From Bacteroidota bacterium (lineage in GTDB: Bacteria; Bacteroidota; Bacteroidia; NS11-12g; UBA955): a DNA stretch of 64,000 nt. This document shows, in pieces, positions 38,881 through 47,029 of this stretch. The notes beneath the pieces are model-generated. The model was not told the origin of the DNA. It saw only the letters and a list, made by a program, of their open reading frames with translations, and ran no database searches. The translations under genes and the position numbers were made by a program. Each line of letters opens with the position of its first letter. Position 1 is the first letter of the stretch. The DNA lies in the NCBI GenBank assembly GCA_027488835.1, contig JAIYAW010000009.1, positions 62,001 through 126,000 of the forward strand, given 5' to 3'.

Positions 38881-38955
38881 ATTTTAATTAATTAATTAGA
38901 TCATTTACATAAAAATCAAAAAAAACCAATTAATTGTTTTATTATTGAATTTTGA

Positions 38956-39483
38956 ATGTCTGAAATTCAGGGTAAAATATTAATGAATGGGAAGATTATG
39001 GATTATTTAATCCATGGTCAAAAGTGTAAATTATCATTTGAATTTAATGATTCCAGATACCTTTTATTTTATAGTAGGATTCCATTCATGGGGAGTTACC
39101 ACAAAGCCCGTTTTTTTAAGCCTGGAAAAATTGGATTTTGGAATTTTTACAAATTCTTTAGTAATATCCAAATACAAAAGAATCCCTCAGAAATAGAATT
39201 TGTTGCTAACGCATATTATCCAGTTATTCATTTTTATATATTCAAACATTATTGGTCATTAAAACCGAAAAAAATGACAATAAATTTGAATATAAATTTC
39301 GTAAATGCGCAACCTTTGGATGTGCAAACAGAAAATAATTTAATGCAACTAAAAAACAATTCTGAATTAGAGATTCTTCATCAAACAATCAGAACTAAAA
39401 AATCAACATTGAAAATAAATATTGAAAATCCTTCAATTGTCAATCTTCCTATCAATCTAAATTATAAAAATTTCGAAATTTAA
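38956..39483 (+). CDS. Hypothetical beta-rich protein
   Basis: This 175-residue protein has no signal peptide and many aromatic and alternating residues in the first half (YLLFYSRIPFMGSYHKARFF), then an Asn/Lys-rich second half. It ends four bases before the DUF4407 gene start, suggesting co-transcription. No family is recognised. Confidence 0.55.
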   Translation: MSEIQGKILMNGKIMDYLIHGQKCKLSFEFNDSRYLLFYSRIPFMGSYHKARFFKPGKIGFWNFYKFFSNIQIQKNPSEIEFVANAYYPVIHFYIFKHYWSLKPKKMTINLNINFVNAQPLDVQTENNLMQLKNNSELEILHQTIRTKKSTLKINIENPSIVNLPINLNYKNFEI

Positions 39484-39487
39484 ACAT

Positions 39488-40780
39488 ATGAATTCAACAA
39501 CTGATTATTCTTTAAATCCACCGTCTTGGGTTACCCGTTTTTTATGGTGGTGCGCTGGTGCTGACAATTATTTTTTAAATCTTTCACCCAAACAAGACCG
39601 TGTAAAATATGCGGGTATTGGTGGAATTGTGCTTTGCACAGGAGTATTGGCTGCTTTTTCAGGTGGTTTTGCATTCCATACCATTTTTGGTCCAAAAGGT
39701 GATGCCATGGAAATTAGTGGAATGACAACCTTCATTGATATTGTTGGTAGTGCCATTTTTGGATTTTGTTGGGGATTAATCATTTTTAATTTAGATAGAT
39801 TTATCATTTCAAGCACGGGCAAAGGGGATGGAACAGACGTAATTACAGGTAAGGAAATGTTGCAAGCACTTCCGAGGATCATAATTGCTTTGATATTGGG
39901 TTTTGCTATTTCTGCTCCTTTGGAAATCAAAATTCTAGAAAGTGAAATCAATGCCGAACTTCAAAAATTTCAAGAAAGTTATGTTCAAGATTTAAATAAA
40001 GAAACCGATAAAGTTGCAAATCAACAAAAAGCGGTTTTAGAAAAAAGGAAAACAGAATACGAATTTAAATTGTCTGTATATCAAAAAGAACTAAAAGTAT
40101 ATGACGATGCAATAGATAATTTAGTTTCTATTCAGCAAAATGAAATGCAAGATAAACGCGCATACGGCTTTGGACCAGTTGCAAAGAAAATGCAATCAGA
40201 TATTGATAACAAGAAAGTGGAAAAAGATAAGTTTGTAAAAGACAAGGAAAAAGAAGTCAAAGCCTTAAATGATCAATTAACTAAAGTAAATTTTGAAATA
40301 GATAATTATGAAAGCGATCTTAGAAAAGCATATGCAAAAAACAAGGAAGTTGCGGGTGGTTACAGTGGTTTGCTTAAAAGAATCCAGATTTCACATGAAA
40401 TTGGCGGATGGATTCCTTGGATTATTTTATTGGTGTTCTTATCAATAGAAACGGGACCTATCTTTTTCAAAATGATGATGAACAAAGGTGTGTATGATTT
40501 CTTGGTGGAAAACCATAACAAAAGAAGGGAAGTTGAAAATGGTATTTGGAAAGAGGATTTTGCTTTTGAAGGAAAAGATGGTATCATTCACATGGAAAAA
40601 TGGCATTTCATGGAAATGGATAATGCTAAAGTTGAAAAAATCAAGAAATTAGACGCGCAAAAGAATATAAGTGAAAAGGCCATTGAAGAATGGGAAAAGA
40701 AAAAATTGAATGACTTAGCGAAAAATCCTCAAGATTTCTACACAGAGGGAAATAGAAGCACAATCGACAATAATGCTTAA
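39488..40780 (+). CDS. DUF4407-family membrane protein
   Basis: This 430-residue protein has an N-terminal LWWCAGADNYFL and paired helices (residues about 36-58 and 78-102) with GLIIFNLDRFII. A third helix (about 135-152, IIIALILGFAISAPLEIKI) leads to a long Lys/Glu-rich coiled coil (about 155-290), then a final helix (WIPWIILLVFLSIETGPIFF). This order is characteristic of DUF4407. Function is unknown in the family; the coiled coil probably projects from the membrane. It starts a cluster of envelope genes. Confidence 0.9.
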   Translation: MNSTTDYSLNPPSWVTRFLWWCAGADNYFLNLSPKQDRVKYAGIGGIVLCTGVLAAFSGGFAFHTIFGPKGDAMEISGMTTFIDIVGSAIFGFCWGLIIFNLDRFIISSTGKGDGTDVITGKEMLQALPRIIIALILGFAISAPLEIKILESEINAELQKFQESYVQDLNKETDKVANQQKAVLEKRKTEYEFKLSVYQKELKVYDDAIDNLVSIQQNEMQDKRAYGFGPVAKKMQSDIDNKKVEKDKFVKDKEKEVKALNDQLTKVNFEIDNYESDLRKAYAKNKEVAGGYSGLLKRIQISHEIGGWIPWIILLVFLSIETGPIFFKMMMNKGVYDFLVENHNKRREVENGIWKEDFAFEGKDGIIHMEKWHFMEMDNAKVEKIKKLDAQKNISEKAIEEWEKKKLNDLAKNPQDFYTEGNRSTIDNNA

Positions 40781-40782
40781 AC

Positions 40783-41850
40783 GTGCAACGTTTTACTTTA
40801 ACAATATTAGGTCTTGAAAGAGACATTTGGGAAGTTATAGAAGGTAAAGAAAAAGCGAAATACAATCTAGTCGCTATTTTCTTTTTAATTTCTATGCTGA
40901 TTGCCTTGTTGGGTATATATTTTGCTATGTTGATTATAACTGGTAATATTCCGCAATCCGTAATCGCAACTTTATTTTTATTTTTTGTTTATTTCAATAT
41001 TTTTAGATTTTCTATAATTACGATTCGTAGATCATTTTTCAATACGAGTAAAGAAGATTCTGAAATTCTAGATGAACAAAAAAAAGCTAATCCGATTTCG
41101 AAACAAAATTTAATTTCGAAAATTAGTGGTTTAAAACCAAGTTTTGGGACTAGTGTTAGAACATTTGTATATCTAATTTTAATTCAAATTTTGGTGTTCG
41201 GTTTGGTTGTTTGCTTCAATCTGAAATCAATAAAAAATGAAACTCAAATAATTCGAGAAAACATATTGAAAGATTATCTGAAATCCGTTACCGATTTTCA
41301 ATTGAATTCGATCAATAAACTGAAATATTCATTAGAAACAATAAACAACAAAATCAATTCTTTAAATTCAATGAATGGAGAAGAATCTATTTATTTTGAT
41401 AATTTATTGGTTAAAAAGAAATTAATTGAAAAACAAATTATTGAATTAACCCTATTCAATGAAAATGAATTTAATAAGAAAAATTCTTATTTCAAAGATA
41501 AAATTCAGCATCAATATTTTCCTTTGAAAATTATACTCAATTCCAAATATCGACAGAGTTTTCTTTTTTTTGAGTTGTTATTGATTATTGTGTTCTTTCT
41601 TCCAACAAGAACAATGCTCTCATTAAAGCAGAATAATAGCTATCAATATGCCAAATTAAGCAATGACAGATTCAGAGATGTTGTTTTGTTTGAACATCAG
41701 AAGTTAGAATTGGTTTTTAATGAAAAAATTAAAAAATACAACAAAAATGCTGAACTATTTTCGATTTGGGAAGATGTTCCATTTAACACAACTTATAAAA
41801 AGAAATCTGTAAAAAGGACACCTGTTTCACTTGTTCAACTCATAAATTAA
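40783..41850 (+). CDS. DUF4407-like multi-TM protein
   Basis: This 355-residue protein starts at a GTG two bases after the upstream stop. Helices lie at about 26-46, 57-77, 128-145 and 240-260, with a coiled-coil stretch (about 150-230) between the third and fourth. This is the same layout as the DUF4407 neighbour, so I regard it as a divergent partner. There is a basic C-terminal tail (YKKKSVKRTPVS). Confidence 0.65.
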   Translation: MQRFTLTILGLERDIWEVIEGKEKAKYNLVAIFFLISMLIALLGIYFAMLIITGNIPQSVIATLFLFFVYFNIFRFSIITIRRSFFNTSKEDSEILDEQKKANPISKQNLISKISGLKPSFGTSVRTFVYLILIQILVFGLVVCFNLKSIKNETQIIRENILKDYLKSVTDFQLNSINKLKYSLETINNKINSLNSMNGEESIYFDNLLVKKKLIEKQIIELTLFNENEFNKKNSYFKDKIQHQYFPLKIILNSKYRQSFLFFELLLIIVFFLPTRTMLSLKQNNSYQYAKLSNDRFRDVVLFEHQKLELVFNEKIKKYNKNAELFSIWEDVPFNTTYKKKSVKRTPVSLVQLIN

Positions 41851-41857
41851 ATAATCT

Positions 41858-43294
41858 GTGGCTTTAAAATACAAATACTATACTGGATTAATTGAATGTC
41901 AATTTGAACTCGTTGATTCAAAGCCATTAGGTAATTCAGGTAACAAACAAAATAAATTTAATCTTCATCCTAATTTTCGATTTTTTAATTTTAAGGAAAT
42001 TGATAAGGATCAATACGAGTCGAATACAAAAATTAAAAATGCTCCATTTGTTCATCATAAAAAAGAAGAATCAATTCATTTTATAGAAGAAAAACATGAG
42101 GATCAATTTAAATTTATCTCTGATGAACTTTTTCTAATTTTAGGAAATAATGAAGAAGAATTAACAAGCAAACAAAAAGAAGCAGGGCAAGAAGTTCACA
42201 TTCCAAAAACTCACAGCAAAGAAAGAATTTTAGTAAGCCAAAATGAAATTTTAAATTACCCAAGTTCCTTGTCTTTGAATAGTTTCTTAGTGAATAACGA
42301 CAAACATAAATTTGGTAGATTTCATGGCTTTGCTTTTGTTAGGATATTTGAGCATGTTCCAGATATCATAGAAAATACAATAAGTAGCGATTATCATAAA
42401 TGTAAATTCAAAGACAATATTGGTCTACAATGCGATAATAACATTCCATTGTCAGAAGAATTGTGCATCCTTCATAAACCAAAATTAATTACAGGTAATG
42501 AATTCATCGATCCCGTTCCAAAATCAGGAGGTTGCTTTGATAACAGTACTTTATTGTCGGATAAATATCTTTCTCCAATTGGATTAAACGCGCAGGGTGT
42601 AAAAGGTTGTTTTAATGGAAGTAATAACAATCCTAGTGGTTGTTTTAAACCGCAAATTTCTAATTCAAGAAGATGGGGCTGTGGATTATTTAGTTTAATC
42701 CCACTATTGATTTTACTTTGGTTCTTGTGGTGTTTATTATTTGGAAAGTGTGGTGAATGTAATAAACAAAATACTTCAAATTCAAACTTAAAAGCACCAG
42801 ATACAGTGTATGTTGAAGTTTTTAGAGAACTTAAGGATACACTAAAAATTATCCAGATGGACACTGTTAACTTTGTTGATTCAACAGTGAATAATAGATT
42901 TGATATGGTAAGTTTACCAAATGTTCAATTCTTTACCGATAGTGATGTATTGTTGCCATCATCAGCAAAAGAACTTCAGCAATTGGCGGAGTATTTAAAT
43001 AATAATGATAGTTTGACTGCGGTTGTAGTTGGACACACAGATAATACAGGTGATCCAAAACAAAATTTGGAGTTGTCGCAAAAGCGAGCCGAAAGCGTTC
43101 AGAAATTTTTAGAGAGTCTCGGCGTGAAAAAGGGTAGAATTCAGGCCAAAGGTTTGGGTGATAAATTGCCAAAAGCGTCTAACAATACAAATGAAGGGCG
43201 TTTAATGAATCGCAGAGTAGAAGTTCAGTTATTGAAAAACGAATTTGTTGTTACTAAGAGATCTGAGGTTCCAAAAGAAAAAGGAAATAAATAA
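41858..43294 (+). CDS. Membrane protein with C-terminal OmpA-like domain and GCF motifs
   Basis: This 478-residue protein has a GTG start. Its N-terminal cytosolic part (1-215) includes a Cys-containing patch (CKFKDNIGLQCDNNIP). A linker with GGCF, KGCF and SGCF motifs (about 225-265) is followed by one membrane helix (about 273-295). Residues about 350-462 form an OmpA/MotB peptidoglycan-binding domain (FFTDSDVLLPSSAKEL, VVGHTDNTGDPKQNLELS, NRRVEVQLL) with the Asp and Arg for diaminopimelate binding. The C-terminal domain would reach the cell wall. It shares its overall plan with the next gene, which it overlaps by one base. Confidence 0.85.
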   Translation: MALKYKYYTGLIECQFELVDSKPLGNSGNKQNKFNLHPNFRFFNFKEIDKDQYESNTKIKNAPFVHHKKEESIHFIEEKHEDQFKFISDELFLILGNNEEELTSKQKEAGQEVHIPKTHSKERILVSQNEILNYPSSLSLNSFLVNNDKHKFGRFHGFAFVRIFEHVPDIIENTISSDYHKCKFKDNIGLQCDNNIPLSEELCILHKPKLITGNEFIDPVPKSGGCFDNSTLLSDKYLSPIGLNAQGVKGCFNGSNNNPSGCFKPQISNSRRWGCGLFSLIPLLILLWFLWCLLFGKCGECNKQNTSNSNLKAPDTVYVEVFRELKDTLKIIQMDTVNFVDSTVNNRFDMVSLPNVQFFTDSDVLLPSSAKELQQLAEYLNNNDSLTAVVVGHTDNTGDPKQNLELSQKRAESVQKFLESLGVKKGRIQAKGLGDKLPKASNNTNEGRLMNRRVEVQLLKNEFVVTKRSEVPKEKGNK

Positions 43295-44934
43295 TGGAAA
43301 TACAATATTTTAAAGCTGATTTTACTGGGATTTTTAAAAATAAAAAGTCCAATTCTGTAGGTCATTTTATTTTCTCTGAAATACATTGGAACTATGTAAA
43401 ATTAGATAATTTAAAGAAAATAGATATTGATGTTTTCGATAAATTAAAATCTGGATACTATTCCTATACTGAATTATTAAAGCAAAAAAGAAAATTTAGT
43501 AAATCAACGGAAATTTTCATACCTCACGGTGAAACGGAATATCTAACAGGCGATTTGAAACATTTCTTAGTTCGTGATTTTCAATTAAATGCCCAGAAAT
43601 TGCCGCTTTTGACAGATTTGGGTAATGGAATGACACAAGTTTTTGGTAGTGCATATTTTGGGATTCCTAAAATTATTCAACCTCAAGTAATTCCGACTCC
43701 ATCGATTTCAAAAGGCAATGGAATGAATATTTTTGGTAATTTAATTCCAACCAATAACTCAGGCTATTCAAATTCAACAACACCGAATCAATTGCCTCAG
43801 AATGCCTCTGGATGTTTTAATAGAAACATTAACAATGTGAATCAACCATTAAATACAACATTGCCAAATTCGGGTGGTGGTTGTTTTCGATCATCCATCT
43901 TTGCAAATAATAATTCGGGTTGTATTGGCAATATATTCAGATTGATTGGATTGGTTTATTTGATACCATCATTGATGTATTTGTGGTATGCGAATCCTTT
44001 ATTATTTTGGGTTGTCGCTATATTAAGTTCAATTTGGTTAGTATCACGTTTTTTCTCATTTAAGAAATATTTTAGTTGGATTGGTTGGTTGCTTTTGGGC
44101 TTTGTTGCTTTTTATTGGTATAAAAATTACCATTTTATTAAAAATGATATAAAGCATACTGAAAATAAAAAAGGCAATATTAAAATTTATCCTCCCAAAG
44201 AAGATGGGAAATCATTTAAAAATAATGAGCGTGATTATCTAACAGCTAAAGAAATAAATTGGTTCGATTTTTTAAATAATAAATTAAATATTTTTTATCA
44301 AACATCGTCATTAGATTTTTTAGATGCACAAAAAAATCACGTAAAATTGGCCAATGTACAGGGAAGTTCAAATTCTGAATTATTTGCTAAAGTCTATAAT
44401 TCAATGTTAAATCATGATTTACCCTATATTGATAGTGTGGTAATTAAGTTGAAAGTTTTAGCAAAACAAAAGAATTTAAATAAATTGAAATTAGCTGAAG
44501 CAGTTACCACAATGATTCAAGAAATTCCTTATTGTTTGGTTCATGATCAAAGTTGTAAAGAACTTTTGAATGCCACAGACAATAGTTTTATACGAGAATA
44601 TCATGAAGAAGGGAAGCCCTGCCTGCCAAATATCATAGCCGGTGTGCAATCGCCATATGAATTTTTGCATAATTTAAAAGGAGATTGTGATACCAGGTCG
44701 TTATTGGCACACGCAATTTTAACAAAATTAAGAATACCAAGTTCTGTTTGGATAAGTGAGGCATATGGTCATTCTATATTGGGTGTTGGTTTACCTGTAG
44801 GTTCTGGTAATTTTAAAGAAATTAATGGGGTCAATCATTATGCCGTTGAACTAACGGCGAAAGGATTTCGCATAGGAATGATTTCGCCGGAACACAGAAA
44901 TATGGGAAATTGGGAAATAGCAACTTTTAACTAA
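43294..44934 (+). CDS. Membrane protein with C-terminal transglutaminase-like domain and GCF motifs
   Basis: This 546-residue protein has an N-terminal part of about 140 residues with the same layout as in the 41858 gene. A Ser/Asn/Pro linker carries SGCF, GGCF and SGCI (about 170-210), then three hydrophobic helices (about 212-285). A C-terminal transglutaminase/cysteine-peptidase-like domain follows: GDCDTRSLLAHAIL (C465), YGHSILGVG (H493) and NHYAVELTAKG. The catalytic residues appear intact. It is likely anchored with the enzymatic domain outside the cytoplasm. Confidence 0.75.
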   Translation: MEIQYFKADFTGIFKNKKSNSVGHFIFSEIHWNYVKLDNLKKIDIDVFDKLKSGYYSYTELLKQKRKFSKSTEIFIPHGETEYLTGDLKHFLVRDFQLNAQKLPLLTDLGNGMTQVFGSAYFGIPKIIQPQVIPTPSISKGNGMNIFGNLIPTNNSGYSNSTTPNQLPQNASGCFNRNINNVNQPLNTTLPNSGGGCFRSSIFANNNSGCIGNIFRLIGLVYLIPSLMYLWYANPLLFWVVAILSSIWLVSRFFSFKKYFSWIGWLLLGFVAFYWYKNYHFIKNDIKHTENKKGNIKIYPPKEDGKSFKNNERDYLTAKEINWFDFLNNKLNIFYQTSSLDFLDAQKNHVKLANVQGSSNSELFAKVYNSMLNHDLPYIDSVVIKLKVLAKQKNLNKLKLAEAVTTMIQEIPYCLVHDQSCKELLNATDNSFIREYHEEGKPCLPNIIAGVQSPYEFLHNLKGDCDTRSLLAHAILTKLRIPSSVWISEAYGHSILGVGLPVGSGNFKEINGVNHYAVELTAKGFRIGMISPEHRNMGNWEIATFN

Positions 44935-44939
44935 AAAAT

Positions 44940-45443
44940 ATGAAAATAATAATTATCGTTCAAACCATTCTAGCATATTGCATTGGAATTGGTTCTTTGT
45001 TGGTAGTGAATACCATTATGAACTCTATTTTAAGACGCCGTTTTCAAATAGAAGAAAAGAATTTAGCTTATGGTATTTTTCAGGTAGGAATTATCTTATC
45101 TACTGCAATTATTCTATCTTCTGTTATCGATCCAGGAGTTAATGCAATTAGATTAATGAATCAGGATGGCTTTACCATGAGTAGTATCGTAGCTTCCTCT
45201 GGTTTTGTAATTCTATTTGTTATAATTGGCATTTTCGCTACGTTTGTAACAATTGCTGGAAGTGTATTTACTCTTTTTCAAATCACTCACGTAAATGAAT
45301 GGGAGGAAATTAAAAACAATAACACAACAATAGCAATTATTTCTGCTGCAGTTATTTTGGGATTATCTTTAATCATGGATGATTATGTGGGTCATTTATG
45401 TGAAGTGATTGTTCCATATCCAGAGGTTTTGAATATTAGATAG
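44940..45443 (+). CDS. DUF350-like membrane protein
   Basis: This 167-residue protein has four hydrophobic helices. The N-K-N-L-A-Y-G-I-F pattern after the first pair and E-I-K-N-N-N-T-T-I-A-I before the last helix are the duplicated N-x-A-x-A elements of DUF350. It is a member of the envelope cluster. Confidence 0.72.
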   Translation: MKIIIIVQTILAYCIGIGSLLVVNTIMNSILRRRFQIEEKNLAYGIFQVGIILSTAIILSSVIDPGVNAIRLMNQDGFTMSSIVASSGFVILFVIIGIFATFVTIAGSVFTLFQITHVNEWEEIKNNNTTIAIISAAVILGLSLIMDDYVGHLCEVIVPYPEVLNIR

Positions 45444-45459
45444 TGTTAATTGGTTTCTT

Positions 45460-46257
45460 GTGAGATATGTTTTAATCATCTTTGTATTTTGTTGTATTCA
45501 CAATGCAAATGCACAGATATTAAATATTGACAGGGAAATCGAAGATTCAATGAAAAAACCTTGGTATTTATTGATATCAGGTTCATTTTCAAAAGATAAA
45601 CAAAAGGTAGATATCAATGATTTATCTACTTATTCTGAGTATGTTTATAAATTAAAATCAAATAACGCTTTTACATTTATTGGCCAAGTAGATGCAACTG
45701 TTTCGGGCAAACAAGTCTTACAAAATGAAGGGTTTTTTCAGGTTAAACACCGAGATTTAGACAAGAGGTTGAATAGCTTTGAATACTATTTGCAATATCA
45801 ATGGAATGGCGCTTGGGGAATGGTATCCCGAAAATTGGTTGGTGTAAATTTTAGAAGAAGAATTTTAGAAAAGAATGGATTAGATTTATACAGTGGAATA
45901 GGTTTATTTTATCAATTTGAAAATTGGAATTTCAATGGTGTTACTGATTCAAATTTAATTCCCATTGGGTATGATTTGGTTCAGAAAAATGACATAAGAA
46001 CAAATTTTTATATCAAAGGTGGGTTGAAATTATTTAAAAATTGCGATTTTGTAACTCAAACTTATTTGCAAAGTAATTTGGTCGATTTTTTAAGAAATAA
46101 TCAGTTGAGAGTGTATATTTCTTCAATGTTGAAATATAATATCAATACAAATTTTCAGTTGGGTTTCAATTTAGATTTAACGTATAACAGAAATCCTCCT
46201 GTCCCTATTAACGCTACATACTACGGTTATTTAATCAATCTTGGATTTAAATTTTAG
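45460..46257 (+). CDS. DUF481-like outer-membrane beta-barrel protein
   Basis: This 265-residue protein starts at a GTG. The signal peptide is residues 1-18 (ending NANAQ). The mature part consists of amphipathic beta strands with turn-rich repeats and a terminal aromatic residue (YLINLGFKF), as in outer-membrane barrels of the DUF481 type. It probably spans the outer membrane next to the OmpA-domain partner. Confidence 0.75.
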   Translation: MRYVLIIFVFCCIHNANAQILNIDREIEDSMKKPWYLLISGSFSKDKQKVDINDLSTYSEYVYKLKSNNAFTFIGQVDATVSGKQVLQNEGFFQVKHRDLDKRLNSFEYYLQYQWNGAWGMVSRKLVGVNFRRRILEKNGLDLYSGIGLFYQFENWNFNGVTDSNLIPIGYDLVQKNDIRTNFYIKGGLKLFKNCDFVTQTYLQSNLVDFLRNNQLRVYISSMLKYNINTNFQLGFNLDLTYNRNPPVPINATYYGYLINLGFKF

Positions 46258-46260
46258 AAT

Positions 46261-46953
46261 ATGATAGTAATGAAAAATATTGCCTACCAGTTTTTTGTGA
46301 GTGTTTTAATAATACTTGCATTGATTATTTTCTTGTTCGTAAAAAGAAAATTTAATTCATTTTTCTTTCGAGGACGCACTATTGAAAATAACAAAAGTAA
46401 AATTTACAATACTCCATTGTATTTTGAATTATTTTATATTTCTCTGTTTTTAGTATTTACTGGGTTTACAATATGGTCTTTGTTAGGTCAAAAATGGTAC
46501 TACCTTTTAATAAATATTGTCTATGTGATTCCAATGTTACAGAGTTTAATTAGAATGATTAAGTCTACCGATGATCAAATTGAAATTTCAGCAGAGTTTG
46601 TATCATTTAGAACGAGACAAGATCATATTGAAAAGTTAATAAAGCCCACTTCATTCGAATTTACGCAAATCCAAAGTGATCGCTTAACAATACAATCAGA
46701 TCCCAAAGATGATGTTATCATTGTTAAAAATGCACAAGGAGAATCTTTGATTATAAATTTATATAAATTGAATTTAGCACATTATCAAATTCAAATGAAA
46801 CGAGATATAAAAAAGTATTTTGGCTCGGATTATATAATTCAAAAAGAATCCTTTTTAGCCGAGATTTTGAAGAGTCCTAAAAAGACAATAAAATTGATAT
46901 TGACTGTTTTAGTATTTATATTGGTTGTATCAATTTTAACAAATATTTCTTAA
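46261..46953 (+). CDS. Membrane protein with PH-like soluble domain
   Basis: This 230-residue protein (Met1 or Met4 start) has three N-terminal helices (about 8-27, 55-72, 78-95), a soluble domain of about 95 residues (DDQIEISAEFVSFRTRQD onward) and a final C-terminal helix (about 208-228). The architecture is similar to the 26878 and 55261 proteins. It closes the envelope cluster. Confidence 0.6.
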   Translation: MIVMKNIAYQFFVSVLIILALIIFLFVKRKFNSFFFRGRTIENNKSKIYNTPLYFELFYISLFLVFTGFTIWSLLGQKWYYLLINIVYVIPMLQSLIRMIKSTDDQIEISAEFVSFRTRQDHIEKLIKPTSFEFTQIQSDRLTIQSDPKDDVIIVKNAQGESLIINLYKLNLAHYQIQMKRDIKKYFGSDYIIQKESFLAEILKSPKKTIKLILTVLVFILVVSILTNIS

Positions 46954-47029
46954 ATTCTTATTTTATGCTAATTAATTTTACTCTAATATAAAATCAAAAC
47001 ATTCTATAAAATATAACCTTTCCCAAGAA

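Noticed and set aside
38956-46953. Type VI secretion or phage-tail cluster
   Set aside because: An OmpA domain and multi-TM proteins are present, but no sheath, tube, baseplate or ClpV-like proteins were seen.
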